From: Streptomyces bluensis
GTDB lineage: Bacteria; Actinomycetota; Actinomycetes; Streptomycetales; Streptomycetaceae
Direction: 5' to 3'
Length of the DNA: 64,000 nt
Assembly (NCBI RefSeq): GCF_014650715.1
Contig: NZ_BMVM01000003.1
Span: forward strand, 310,001 to 374,000
In this document: piece by piece, positions 49,641 through 58,004 of the stretch
Layout: the number at the start of each line of letters is the position of its first letter
How positions within the stretch are numbered: position 1 is the first letter of the stretch
Notes under the pieces: generated by a model
Database searches by the model: none
What the model was told of the DNA's origin: nothing
The model's input: only the letters and a program-made list of their open reading frames with translations
Translations under genes and position numbers: made by a program

Positions 49641-51839
49641 CTGTACCGGTTCGCCCTCCTCCGTGCGGACGAAACCGTTGATCACCGAAGAGGGACGCCC
49701 GGTCGGCGCGGCCTCGGCCACGGTCTCCTCCCCGGGCTCCACCGTCAGGTGCGGCAGCCGCTTGTCCAGACCGGCGGGCAGCCACCAGTTGGCGCGGCCC
49801 AGCAGGTGCATCGCGGCCGGGACGAGGGCCGTGCGCAGGATGAACGCGTCCAGGGCCACCGCGGCCGCCAGGCCGACGCCGGACATCGCGCCCTCCAGTT
49901 CGCCGCTGAGCACGAAGGCCGAGAACACACAGATCATGATCAGAGCCGCGGAGTTGATGACCCGGCTCGTCTCCGCGAGACCGACGCGCACGGCCCGCGC
50001 GTTGTCCTTGGAGCGGACCCACTCCTCGTGCATCCGGCTCACCAGGAACACCTGGTAGTCCATCGAGAGGCCGAAGAGCAGCGAGAGCATGATGACCGGG
50101 AGGAACGCCGAGATGGGGCCCTCCTTTCCGATGCCGATCAGCTCCAGGCCCCAGCCCCACTGGAAGACCGCCACCAGCACACCGAAGGACGCCGCCGCCG
50201 CGGCAAGGTTCATCAGCGCCGCCGTCAGCGGGATCACCAGGGAGCGGAAGGCCAGGAGCAGCAGCAGGAAGCCGAGCGTGATGATCGCCGCCAGGAAGTA
50301 CGGCATCCGGTCGGCGGTCACGGCCGCGAAGTCCTTGAAGACCGCCGTGACGCCACCCACGTGGGCCTTGGCCCCGGACTGCGGGATGACCTCGTCCCGC
50401 AGGCGGTCGATCAGCCGGTCCGTCTCCTCCGACTGCGGTGACGTCGACGGCACCACCTGGACCATCGAGACGCCGTTCGCGGACGGGAGGGCGACCACCC
50501 GGGCCACGCCCTCGGTCCTCTCGATGGTCGTGAGCAGCTTCTGGGGTGCCGCGCCGTCCACGACCACCTGGAGCGGCCCGTTGAAGCCGGGCCCGAAACC
50601 CTCGGCGAGCAGGTCGTACGCCTGCCGTGTGGTCGTCGGCTCCTGGTGGTTGCCCTGGTCGGTGGCGCCGAGCCGGATCGACAGGACGGGGATGGCGAGC
50701 ACCGCCATGACGACCACCGCCAGCGTCGCGAGCGAGCGCGGCCGCCGCTGCACGTACGACGACCAGCGCGCCGCCGGACCGCTCGCCTCCTCCGGATGCG
50801 GGCCCGCCTCGGCGAGCCGGCGCCGCTGCCGGCGGCTGAGCACCCGCAGGCCGAGCAGCCCCAGCAGGGCGGGCAGCAGGGTGACGGCCGCGAGCACGCT
50901 CAGCACCACTGTCAGCGAGGCCGCGATGACGACCCCGTTCAGGAACCGCAGGTTCATCACCAGCATGCCGGCGAGCGCGATGCACACGGTGCTGCCCGCG
51001 AACAGCACCGCGCGCCCGGAGGTGTTGAGGGCCGTCGCCGCCGCGTCCTCGGGCTCCACCCCGCGCAGGATGCCGCGCCGGTGCCGGGTGACGATGAACA
51101 GCGCGTAGTCGATACCGACGCCCAGGCCGATCAACGAGCCCAGCAGCGAAGCGATTTCGGGCACATCCGTGACATGGCTGAGCAGCGTCGTCGCCATCAT
51201 GCCGGTGCCGACGCCGGCGATCGCGACGACGATCGGCAGCAGCATCGCGAAGAGCGAGCCGAAGGCGAGGAAGAGGACGACGGCCGCCGCCAGGATGCCG
51301 ACCAGTTCGGCCAGGCCCTGCGGTGGTTCCTGGACGCGGGCGATGGCCTGGCCGCCCAGCTCCACCTGGAGCCCGGCCCGTTCGGCGCCGTGGGCCGTGT
51401 CGACGACGTCCTCGATCAGCTCCTTGGGGATGGCGTTCGACTGCTCGGGGAAGGTCACCTGGGCGTATGCGATCCGCCCGTCCTGGCTGATCTGTCCGGC
51501 GCCGCCGCCTCCGGCCGCGTACGGGCTCGTGACCTGGCCGACGCCCTTCATCGCCGCGATCTCCTGGAGCGCGGGCTCGATGCGCGACCGTACGGACTCG
51601 TCCCGTACCGATCCCGTGTCCGTCTTCCACACGACCGTGTCGGTGTCGCCCGCGCTCTGCGGGAACGCCTTCTCCATCAGGTCGTTGGCGCGTTTGGAGT
51701 CCGTTTCCGGCAGGGTGAAGACGTTCGCGTAGTCCGGCCCGGCGGCGGAACCCGCCGCGCCCAGACCGAACAGCGCCCCCACCCACAACAACAGGACCAC
51801 CAGCCGGTGCCGGTAGCACCACCGTGCCAATGTCGCCAC
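49629..51839 (-). CDS. MMPL/RND-family transporter
   Basis: 736 aa from GTG 51839 (GAGGAG eight bases upstream). Twelve predicted helices in two halves. First half: RHRLVVLLLWVGALFGLGAA, LAELVGILAAAVVLFLAFGS, VTDVPEIASLLGSLIGLGVG with IDYALFIVTRHR. Second half: LGFLLLLLAFRSLVIPLTAA, LLFGLSMDYQVFLVSRMHEE. The Asp-Tyr pairs (GIDYALF, SMDYQVF) are the proton-relay signature of MmpL proteins. Probably exports a lipid or small molecule. It ends prematurely at GEPVQAPR because of a one-base frameshift. Confidence 0.92.
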   Translation of the reverse strand: MATLARWCYRHRLVVLLLWVGALFGLGAAGSAAGPDYANVFTLPETDSKRANDLMEKAFPQSAGDTDTVVWKTDTGSVRDESVRSRIEPALQEIAAMKGVGQVTSPYAAGGGGAGQISQDGRIAYAQVTFPEQSNAIPKELIEDVVDTAHGAERAGLQVELGGQAIARVQEPPQGLAELVGILAAAVVLFLAFGSLFAMLLPIVVAIAGVGTGMMATTLLSHVTDVPEIASLLGSLIGLGVGIDYALFIVTRHRRGILRGVEPEDAAATALNTSGRAVLFAGSTVCIALAGMLVMNLRFLNGVVIAASLTVVLSVLAAVTLLPALLGLLGLRVLSRRQRRRLAEAGPHPEEASGPAARWSSYVQRRPRSLATLAVVVMAVLAIPVLSIRLGATDQGNHQEPTTTRQAYDLLAEGFGPGFNGPLQVVVDGAAPQKLLTTIERTEGVARVVALPSANGVSMVQVVPSTSPQSEETDRLIDRLRDEVIPQSGAKAHVGGVTAVFKDFAAVTADRMPYFLAAIITLGFLLLLLAFRSLVIPLTAALMNLAAAAASFGVLVAVFQWGWGLELIGIGKEGPISAFLPVIMLSLLFGLSMDYQVFLVSRMHEEWVRSKDNARAVRVGLAETSRVINSAALIMICVFSAFVLSGELEGAMSGVGLAAAVALDAFILRTALVPAAMHLLGRANWWLPAGLDKRLPHLTVEPGEETVAEAAPTGRPSSVINGFVRTEEGEPVQAPR

Positions 51840-52016
51840 GATCAACACTCCTCGTACGTCGTGTTCGACCGTCGATTGGGCCCGCCGGGCCCTGGGCAAC
51901 AGCATGGGCGGAGGCAGGGACGCGGGGACGTGAGCCGGCCGTGACGCTCAAGGAACTCCACAGCTCTAAAGGGACTCCAAAGCGGGAGCGGGCCTTGTGT
52001 TGACTCGCGGGGTGAG

Positions 52017-52050
52017 GGGAGGGCCGCATCGCGGTGTCGCAGGCCCTCCC
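52017..52050 (-). terminator. Terminator of the metallophosphoesterase gene
   Basis: Arms GGGAGGGCC / GGCCCTCCC (9 bp) enclose a 16-nt loop, 8 nt after the stop codon on the minus strand. Confidence 0.65.
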
Positions 52051-52058
52051 GAGCCCGT

Positions 52059-53444
52059 TCAGGCCTGCTTCGACGCCAGCTCCACCACTGTGATGTCCGA
52101 CGGGACTCCCACGCGGACCGGAGGCCCCCACGCGCCCGCGCCGCGGGTGACGTACAGCTGCGTGTCGCCGTGGCGTTCGAGGCCCGCGAGGGTCGGGTTG
52201 GCGGCGGCCGCGACGTAGTTCATGGGCCACATCTGGCCGCCGTGGGTGTGGCCGGACAGCTGGAGGTCGACGCCGTGGTCGACGGCCTCTCTGATCTGGA
52301 CCGGCTGGTGGGCGAGGAGGACGACGGTCCGCGAGGTGTCCCGGTCGCCCAGCGCCTTGGTGAAGTCCGGCCCCTGGCCCTCGTCCTCGCCCGCCACGTC
52401 GTTGACGCCCGCGAGGTCGAAGGCGGGCAGCTCCCGGCGCGCGTTCTCCAACGGGGTCAGGCCGAGCCGCCGTACCTCCTCGACCCACTGCCCGGCGCCG
52501 GAGAAGTACTCGTGGTTGCCGGTGACGAAGTACGCGCCGTGGCGGGCCCTCAGCTGCGCCAGCGGGGCCGCCGCCGGGCCCAGGTCCTCGACCGAGCCGT
52601 CCACCAGGTCGCCGACGACCGCGATCAGGTCGGGCTGGGTCCCGTTGATCGTGTCCACGACCTTCTGGGCGAAGCCCCGGCCCAGCATCGGCCCGAGGTG
52701 GATGTCGCTGACCACGGCGATCCTGAAGCCGTGGGCGGCGCGCGGCAGCTTGGCCAGCGGCACGGTGACCCGCTTCACCTTGGGGCCGCGCACGACGCTG
52801 TACGTGCCGTACCCGACTGTCCCGACCGCGGCGGCGGCCACGGCTCCGCCGACCACGCGGGAGACGAAGAGACGACGGGAGGGGTCGGTGGGCGCCGGGT
52901 CGGCGGACGTGGCGGTTCCTGCCGGGGCCGCGGGGGCGGCGGCTCCCGCCGGGTCAGCGGCAGTGACGGGCTTCGCCGGGTCCGCGGCAGTGGTGGGCTC
53001 CGTCGGGGCCGGGGGGTCGGCGGGTTCCATGGGCTGCGGGCCGGCCGGGACGGGCTCGGCCGCCCTCACCGGCACCGGCTCCGTCGCAGTGGCGGGTGCG
53101 TGTGCGGGCGCAGGTGCGGGCGCGCGCCGCTCCACCAGGCGCCGCACGAGCGGGCGTACGAGTTCTCCCGCCAGCAGCGCCAGCAGCAGGTACAGCGACA
53201 GCGCCAGCCACAGGAAGCCCGGCCAGCCCAGCACCTGCTGGAGCCAGAAGGGGGCGCCGCCGCGCTCGGCCGCGAACGCCGCGAACAGCAGCACCGGCCC
53301 GGCCACGAACACCGCCGCGCCCACCCGGCGGGCGGTTCCCGGCCCGGCTGTCGTGTCCCGCACCAGGCGGCGCCAGGCGTACCAGTGCAGGGCACCGAAC
53401 GCGGCCAGGACGATCAGGGCCACGACTATGAAGACAATCACCAT
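52059..53444 (-). CDS. Membrane metallophosphoesterase
   Basis: 461 aa. Three N-terminal helices (FIVVALIVLAAFGALHWYAW, VFVAGPVLLFAAFAAERG, WLALSLYLLLALLAGELV), an Ala/Pro/Glu linker of ~110 residues, another helix, then a calcineurin-like domain with every metal motif: VVSDIHLGPMLGRGF, VGDLVDGSV, VTGNHEYFSGA, LLAHQPVQ and LSGHTHGGQMWPMNY. Similar to YkuE/YaeI-type enzymes that act on lipid phosphates such as UDP-diacylglucosamine. The MPE domain lies outside or at the membrane. Confidence 0.9.
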   Translation of the reverse strand: MVIVFIVVALIVLAAFGALHWYAWRRLVRDTTAGPGTARRVGAAVFVAGPVLLFAAFAAERGGAPFWLQQVLGWPGFLWLALSLYLLLALLAGELVRPLVRRLVERRAPAPAPAHAPATATEPVPVRAAEPVPAGPQPMEPADPPAPTEPTTAADPAKPVTAADPAGAAAPAAPAGTATSADPAPTDPSRRLFVSRVVGGAVAAAAVGTVGYGTYSVVRGPKVKRVTVPLAKLPRAAHGFRIAVVSDIHLGPMLGRGFAQKVVDTINGTQPDLIAVVGDLVDGSVEDLGPAAAPLAQLRARHGAYFVTGNHEYFSGAGQWVEEVRRLGLTPLENARRELPAFDLAGVNDVAGEDEGQGPDFTKALGDRDTSRTVVLLAHQPVQIREAVDHGVDLQLSGHTHGGQMWPMNYVAAAANPTLAGLERHGDTQLYVTRGAGAWGPPVRVGVPSDITVVELASKQA

Positions 53445-53448
53445 TCCG

Positions 53449-53482
53449 CCGAATCCCCCACTATGCCGAATCCCCCACTATG
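53449..53482 (+). repeat. Perfect 17-bp tandem duplication
   Basis: CCGAATCCCCCACTATG occurs twice head to tail, right before the metallophosphoesterase start and over the stop of the 53478-53720 gene. A recent slippage event that sets the spacing between these two genes. Confidence 0.8.
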
Positions 53483-53720
53483 ACGTCGGACGCAGTGCGC
53501 GCAGTCCGCGCAACCCGATGACCCCGATGGCAGTCCCAAGGACAAACGAGACGACGGCAAGCGTCAGGTGCACCCAGAAGTAAGCCGTCGGATCACCCGC
53601 GTCGTCGAACGCGAGCCCGCTGCCGTCGTTCCAGAGGTTCTTGACGAAAGTGATCCAGATGACCCAGCTCCACACCCCGAAGGCGAGCAGGAACCAGGAG
53701 AGGGGGCGGCTGAGCTTCAT
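53478..53720 (-). CDS. SCO4848-family small membrane protein
   Basis: 80 aa. Two helices: LSWFLLAFGVWSWVIWITFV and FWVHLTLAVVSFVLGTAIGV; between them NLWNDGSGLAFDDAGDPTAY. This matches the family named after S. coelicolor SCO4848. Function unknown. Upstream of the metallophosphoesterase gene in the same direction, divergent from the DD-carboxypeptidase gene, as in S. coelicolor. Confidence 0.88.
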   Translation of the reverse strand: MKLSRPLSWFLLAFGVWSWVIWITFVKNLWNDGSGLAFDDAGDPTAYFWVHLTLAVVSFVLGTAIGVIGLRGLRALRPTS

Positions 53721-53811
53721 GGGCCCAGTATTACCTTTGCGCGCTCCGCTTCGCCGTCCGGGTGGGGGGAACGGTAGGACTTGTCGGTCGGAGCCATGTA
53801 CTTTCTCGGTC

Positions 53812-55107
53812 GTGCCCGCCTCCTTGAAGACCACCAGGCGATCCCTGCTGGTCGCCTCCGCCGTGTCGTTGTCCCTGTCGTTGCCCCTGTCGATGTCCAT
53901 ATCGCTGACGGCTGCCCCGGCCGCGCTGGCCGCCGACAAGCCCTCGCCCGACGCGTCGCCGTCCGCCACGCCCCCGGCGCAGATGTCCACCGTGGGCGGC
54001 GAACGGCTGGGCACACCGGGCACCCAGGTCGAGCTCGGTGCCGACGCCCCGGTCCTGCCGAAGGACCTCTCCGCGCGTTCCTGGATCGTCGCCGACGCCG
54101 AGTCGGGTGATGTGCTGGCCGCCCACAACGCCCACTGGCGGCTGGCGCCGGCGAGCACGCTCAAGATGCTCTTCGCGGACACGCTGCTGCCGAAGTTCGG
54201 CAAGGACGAGGAGCACAAGGTCGTGCCCTCCGACCTCGCGGGCATCGGCGCGGGCTCCAGCCTGGTCGGCATCAAGGAGGACGAGACCTACACCGTCCAC
54301 GACCTGTGGCTCGGTGTCTTCCTTCGCTCCGGCAACGACGCGGTGCGTGTGCTGTCCGCGATGAACGACGGCATCGACCAGACCGTCAAGGACATGAACG
54401 CACACGCCGAGGAGCTCCAGGCCCTCGACACGAACGTGGTCAGCCCGGACGGCTACGACGCGAAGGGGCAGGTGTCGTCGGCGTACGACCTGACCCTCGT
54501 CGCCCGGTCCGGCCTGCAGAAGAAGGACTTCCGCGAGTACTGCTCGACCGTGCGGGCCAAGTTCCCGGGCGAGACCAAGAAGAACAAGAAGGGCAAGACC
54601 ACCCGGGAGTCCTTCGAGATCCAGAACACCAACCGGCTGCTGACCGGTGGCGCGGGCCTCGACGCGTACCAGGGCATCGCGGGTGTGAAGAACGGCAACA
54701 CCACGAACGCGGGCTCCACCTTCACGGGGGTGGCCGAGCGCGACGGCAGGGTGCTGCTGGTCACGGTCATGAACCCGGAGAAGGACGGGTACACCGAGGT
54801 CTACAAGGAGACCGCCCGCCTCTTCGACTGGGGTTTCCAGGCCGCGGACAAGGTGACGCCGGTGGGTGAGCTGGTGCCGCCGAAGAGCGCGGACACCGGA
54901 AACGGTGCGCAGCAGGGGGCCACGGCGTCCCCGTCCGCGTCGGGCGCGCCGGGGGACAAGCCGATGGCCGTGGGTGCCTCCGGTGGGTCCAGCGGTATGG
55001 GGGTTGCACTGGGTATCGCCGGGGGTGTTCTGGCGCTTGTGGCGGCTGGGGCGTTTCTGGTGAATCGGCGGTGGCCGTTGCCGGAGCTGATGCGTCGCCG
55101 TCGGTGA
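53812..55107 (+). CDS. D-alanyl-D-alanine carboxypeptidase (class A, S11 type) with C-terminal anchor
   Basis: 431 aa from GTG 53812. Signal peptide rich in Ser/Leu (SLLVASAVSLSLSLPLSMSI, cut near AALA). Penicillin-binding motifs: Ser115-x-x-Lys118 in PASTLK, Ser173-Gly-Asn175, and Lys293-Asn-Gly295 in GVKNGNTTNAG (KNG rather than KTG). A Lys-rich loop (TKKNKKGKTTRE) is inserted before it. Near the end is a Ser/Gly linker and a membrane helix (GMGVALGIAGGVLALVAAGA) with a basic tail. Trims the terminal D-Ala of peptidoglycan pentapeptides. Confidence 0.93.
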   Translation: MPASLKTTRRSLLVASAVSLSLSLPLSMSISLTAAPAALAADKPSPDASPSATPPAQMSTVGGERLGTPGTQVELGADAPVLPKDLSARSWIVADAESGDVLAAHNAHWRLAPASTLKMLFADTLLPKFGKDEEHKVVPSDLAGIGAGSSLVGIKEDETYTVHDLWLGVFLRSGNDAVRVLSAMNDGIDQTVKDMNAHAEELQALDTNVVSPDGYDAKGQVSSAYDLTLVARSGLQKKDFREYCSTVRAKFPGETKKNKKGKTTRESFEIQNTNRLLTGGAGLDAYQGIAGVKNGNTTNAGSTFTGVAERDGRVLLVTVMNPEKDGYTEVYKETARLFDWGFQAADKVTPVGELVPPKSADTGNGAQQGATASPSASGAPGDKPMAVGASGGSSGMGVALGIAGGVLALVAAGAFLVNRRWPLPELMRRRR

Positions 55108-55126
55108 CGGTCCGCTCCGCTGGGGT

Positions 55127-55153
55127 GAGGGCTTGTGTCCGGCACAGGCCCTC
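55127..55153 (+). terminator. Convergent terminator between DD-carboxypeptidase and YihY genes
   Basis: GAGGGCTTGTG / CACAGGCCCTC (11 bp, one G-T pair) with a 5-nt loop. Confidence 0.6.
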
Positions 55154-55158
55154 GGGCC

Positions 55159-56208
55159 CTACGGGGAGCGGTGGTGCAGCGAGGACGAGTCGGGGTCGGG
55201 GCGCTTGTCGGGCTTCCCATCCGTACGGGCGGTCCCGACCTCCGGACGGCCCGTCCGCTCCTCCTGCTGTTCTGTCCCTTGCTCCGTCTTCTGCTCCGCC
55301 CCTTGTTTCGCCTTCTGTTCCGCCTTCTGTTCCGCCCCTTGGTCCGCCTTCTGTTCCGCCGCCTCGCTGTCCGTTGCTGTCCAGGCCGCGCAGTACAGGA
55401 GCAGTTTCACGGTGAAGTTGATCCAGAGGAGAAGGGCGATGGGGACGCCGAAAGCGCCGTACATGCTCTTCGAGGCGACGCCCTGCATATAGCCGCTGAG
55501 CAGCAGCTTCAGGAGTTCGAAACCGACGGCGCCGAGCAACGCGGCCACGATCAGGCGGCGGCGCGGCGGATGGACGCCGGGCAGCAGGGTCAGGACGTAC
55601 AGCAGGATCAGGAAGTCGGCGAGGACGGCGATGGCGAAGGCGGCGGCCTGGAGCAGCGCGCCGCCGACGCCGTTCCGGTCGAGGCCGAGTTGCTCGGTGA
55701 TCCGGCCGACCATCGCCGAGGCGACCGCGGAGACGGCGAGGGACACCAGGAGCGCGCCGCCGAGGCCGAGGAGCACGCCCGCGTCCTTGGCCTTGCTCAG
55801 GACCGGGTTCTCCTCGGGGTCCGGCTTCTCCCACACGGTGCGCAGACAGCCCCGCATCTCGCCGACCCAGCTGATGCCGGTGAACAGCAGCAGAGCGCCC
55901 GCGATGATCCCCACCGTGCCCGCGTTGCTCACGAGCGCGCCGATGTCGAGTTTGCCCGCGATGCCCGGCACCTGCTGGGCGATCTTGTGTTCGAGGTCCT
56001 TCAGCTGGTCCTTGCCGAGGGTCGCGGCGACCACGGTGGCGACCAGGGTCAGCAGCGGGAAGAGCGCGAGGAAGCTGATGAAGGTCATCGCCGCGGCCAG
56101 CCGCGTCCACTTCACGCGGGCCAGCCGCTCGTAGGACCGCCACGCGTGCGTGGTCATCAGCCACGCCACCACCGGGCCGATCACCGGGAGCCTCTTCAGC
56201 CAGTCCAT
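55159..56208 (-). CDS. YihY/BrkB-family membrane protein
   Basis: 349 aa from ATG 56208 (AGAGGG upstream). Six helices including RLAAAMTFISFLALFPLLTL, TVGIIAGALLLFTGISWVGE, AGVLLGLGGALLVSLAVSAV, AAAFAIAVLADFLILLYVLT, IVAALLGAVGFELLKLLLSG and GVPIALLLWINFTVKLLLYC. The C-terminal cytoplasmic tail consists of Gln/Glu/Lys repeats (EQKAEQKAKQGAEQKTEQG). Function unknown in spite of the old ribonuclease BN name. Confidence 0.9.
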   Translation of the reverse strand: MDWLKRLPVIGPVVAWLMTTHAWRSYERLARVKWTRLAAAMTFISFLALFPLLTLVATVVAATLGKDQLKDLEHKIAQQVPGIAGKLDIGALVSNAGTVGIIAGALLLFTGISWVGEMRGCLRTVWEKPDPEENPVLSKAKDAGVLLGLGGALLVSLAVSAVASAMVGRITEQLGLDRNGVGGALLQAAAFAIAVLADFLILLYVLTLLPGVHPPRRRLIVAALLGAVGFELLKLLLSGYMQGVASKSMYGAFGVPIALLLWINFTVKLLLYCAAWTATDSEAAEQKADQGAEQKAEQKAKQGAEQKTEQGTEQQEERTGRPEVGTARTDGKPDKRPDPDSSSLHHRSP

Positions 56209-56353
56209 GATCCCTCTCTGTCTCCTCTGCCTCTGCCCCCGTTCGGGGGGAGCATGTCCGTTCCGGGGACCCGGTCCGTTCCGGAAGACCAAGCCCGGGT
56301 ACCCCCGAATCCGCGGGACAGGGGCCGTCACCAGGGCGCCGTGGAGCGGCGCC

Positions 56354-57301
56354 TCACCAGCGGGCCACCGCCAGGCCGTACAACGCGATCCACACCACCC
56401 CGATGAGCGCGAGCGCGCGGTCGCGGAGCACCACGTCCTCCGGCTGTCCCGCGGTGCCGCGGTCGGCGAAGACGGCGTACCTGAGGATCGCCAGGACGAA
56501 GGCGACCACGGACAGCTGACGCCACGGCAGCAGGCCCGTATGCGGCACCCCGCCCTCCTCCAGGGCCCACAGGCAGTAGCCGAGCACGGCCACCCCGGCG
56601 GCCAGTTGCCACACGAAGCGCAGGTATCCGACGGTGTACTCAGTGAGGAGCACGCGCGTGGCGCCCTGCTTCCCGGCCATCTGGACGGCCTCCGAGTACC
56701 GCTTGGCGGCGACCATGAACAGCGCGCCGAAGCCCGTGGTGATCAGGAACCAGCGTGAGAGCGGGATGCCGAGCGCCAGCCCGCCGGCCATGGCCCGCAT
56801 CAGGAACCCGGTCGTGACGACGACGAGGTCGACGACGAGGACGTGCTTGAGGCTGAAGCAGTACGCGAATTGGAGCCCGAGGTACGCGATGAGCAGAGCC
56901 GAGGTCCGCGGCGAGCAGAGCCAGGCCGCGGCGGTGGGCGCGAGGACGGCGAGGGTGCCTCCGACGGCGTACGCGACCGGTACGGGGACCTGACCGGCGG
57001 CGACCGGGCGGTGGCGCTTGACCGGGTGGGCGCGGTCGGCCTCGGCGTCCCGGGCGTCGTTGACGAGGTAGACGGCGGCCGCGCAGGCGGTGAACAGGAC
57101 GAAGACGAGCGGGAGTTGGATCAGGGCGCGGGTGGTGAAGAGCTCTCCGGCCGAGGCGGGGGCGGCCACGACGAGGACGTTCTTGGCCCATTGGCGGGGG
57201 CGGGCGGTTCGCAGGAGACCGAGGGCGAGGCCCCGGGGACGGGACGCGGAGGCGGGGGTGGTCGTCGATTCCGGTTCGGGGAGCGTGGTGGGTTCAGCCA
57301 T
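56354..57301 (-). CDS. Decaprenyl-phosphate phosphoribosyltransferase (UbiA family, Rv3806c-like)
   Basis: 315 aa with about nine helices. Transfers 5-phosphoribose from PRPP to a polyprenyl phosphate, the first step to polyprenyl-phosphoryl-arabinose. UbiA signature AVYLVNDARDAEADRAHPVK (NDxxDxxxD) and RPRQWAKNVLVVAAP at the N-terminus; second loop MVAAKRYSEAVQMAG. Translated together with the PAP2 gene (8-nt overlap) and adjacent to DprE1/DprE2 homologues, which supports this over a prenyl-quinone role. Confidence 0.88.
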   Translation of the reverse strand: MAEPTTLPEPESTTTPASASRPRGLALGLLRTARPRQWAKNVLVVAAPASAGELFTTRALIQLPLVFVLFTACAAAVYLVNDARDAEADRAHPVKRHRPVAAGQVPVPVAYAVGGTLAVLAPTAAAWLCSPRTSALLIAYLGLQFAYCFSLKHVLVVDLVVVTTGFLMRAMAGGLALGIPLSRWFLITTGFGALFMVAAKRYSEAVQMAGKQGATRVLLTEYTVGYLRFVWQLAAGVAVLGYCLWALEEGGVPHTGLLPWRQLSVVAFVLAILRYAVFADRGTAGQPEDVVLRDRALALIGVVWIALYGLAVARW

Positions 57302-57860
57302 AGTCGGCGCACCCCGTCGCGGGCGCCGTCGGGGCCGCCACCGCCTCGGTCATCCAGCGGGCACCGAGCCGCGCCGTGGCCGCTCCGAGGGCCACGCCCG
57401 CCGCCACGTCCGACGGGTAGTGCACGCCGACGACCAGCCGCGAGACGCACATCGCGGCGGCCAACGGGGGCACGAGGGAGCCGAGCAGGGGCGCGCGGAG
57501 CGCCCCGTACGCCACCGCAGCCGCCGCGGCCGAGCTCGCGTGTGAGCTGGGGAAGGAGTGCCGGCCGGCGGTGCGGACGAGGGGCTCGACATGGGCGGGC
57601 CGGGGGCGGCGCACCACCCGTTTCACCCCCATGCTGACCAGGTGTGCGCCGGCGGTCAGCGCGGTACCGCGCAGCCAGGCGCCGCGTCGCTCGCGGTCGA
57701 CGGCGGCTCCGGCCAGGCCGGCCGCGAGCCACAGGGCGCCGTGTTCCCCGGCCCGGGACAGGGCGCGCGCGGCGAGGGCGACCCGCGGGTCCGACCCGTA
57801 CCCGTGGAGCATCGACAGGAGCCGCCTGTCCAGGTTGGGAACATCGTCAACATCGTCCAT
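57294..57860 (-). CDS. PAP2-family phosphatase (Rv3807c-like)
   Basis: 188 aa from ATG 57860. All three acid phosphatase motifs: KRVVRRPRP (KxxxxxxRP), SFPSSHASS (PSGH-type) and SRLVVGVHYPSD (SRxxxxxHxxxD). Four or five helices. Likely removes the 5-phosphate from polyprenyl-phosphoribosyl phosphate, step two of the arabinose-donor pathway. Overlaps the UbiA gene by 8 nt. Confidence 0.87.
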   Translation of the reverse strand: MDDVDDVPNLDRRLLSMLHGYGSDPRVALAARALSRAGEHGALWLAAGLAGAAVDRERRGAWLRGTALTAGAHLVSMGVKRVVRRPRPAHVEPLVRTAGRHSFPSSHASSAAAAAVAYGALRAPLLGSLVPPLAAAMCVSRLVVGVHYPSDVAAGVALGAATARLGARWMTEAVAAPTAPATGCADYG

Positions 57861-57964
57861 GCGACGCCACTCTTCTAGGGAAGCCACCCAGAATGACGTA
57901 AATCTTGACTGACATCCCATTAATCACCCATTTCGGTGAGGGGCGCGGAGCGCACTCAAGCGAA

Positions 57965-58001
57965 CGCGACGATATGCCCCTTTGTGGGGGATATCGTCGC
58001 G
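57965..58001 (+). promoter_or_regulatory. Palindrome/hairpin immediately before the DprE1-like start codon
   Basis: Arms CGCGACGATAT / ATATCGTCGCG (11 bp, perfect), with an inner CCCC/GGGG pairing, end 3 nt before ATG 58005. As RNA it would bury the ribosome-binding region; as DNA it is a good operator for a dimeric regulator in the UbiA-PAP2 / DprE1-DprE2 divergent promoter (57861-58004). Confidence 0.6.
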
Positions 58002-58004
58002 GGC

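Noticed and set aside
49465..52488. 1007-codon ORF on the minus strand
   Set aside because: Shadow frame of the MMPL gene for most of its length; only its last ~55 codons are meaningful, as the frameshifted tail.
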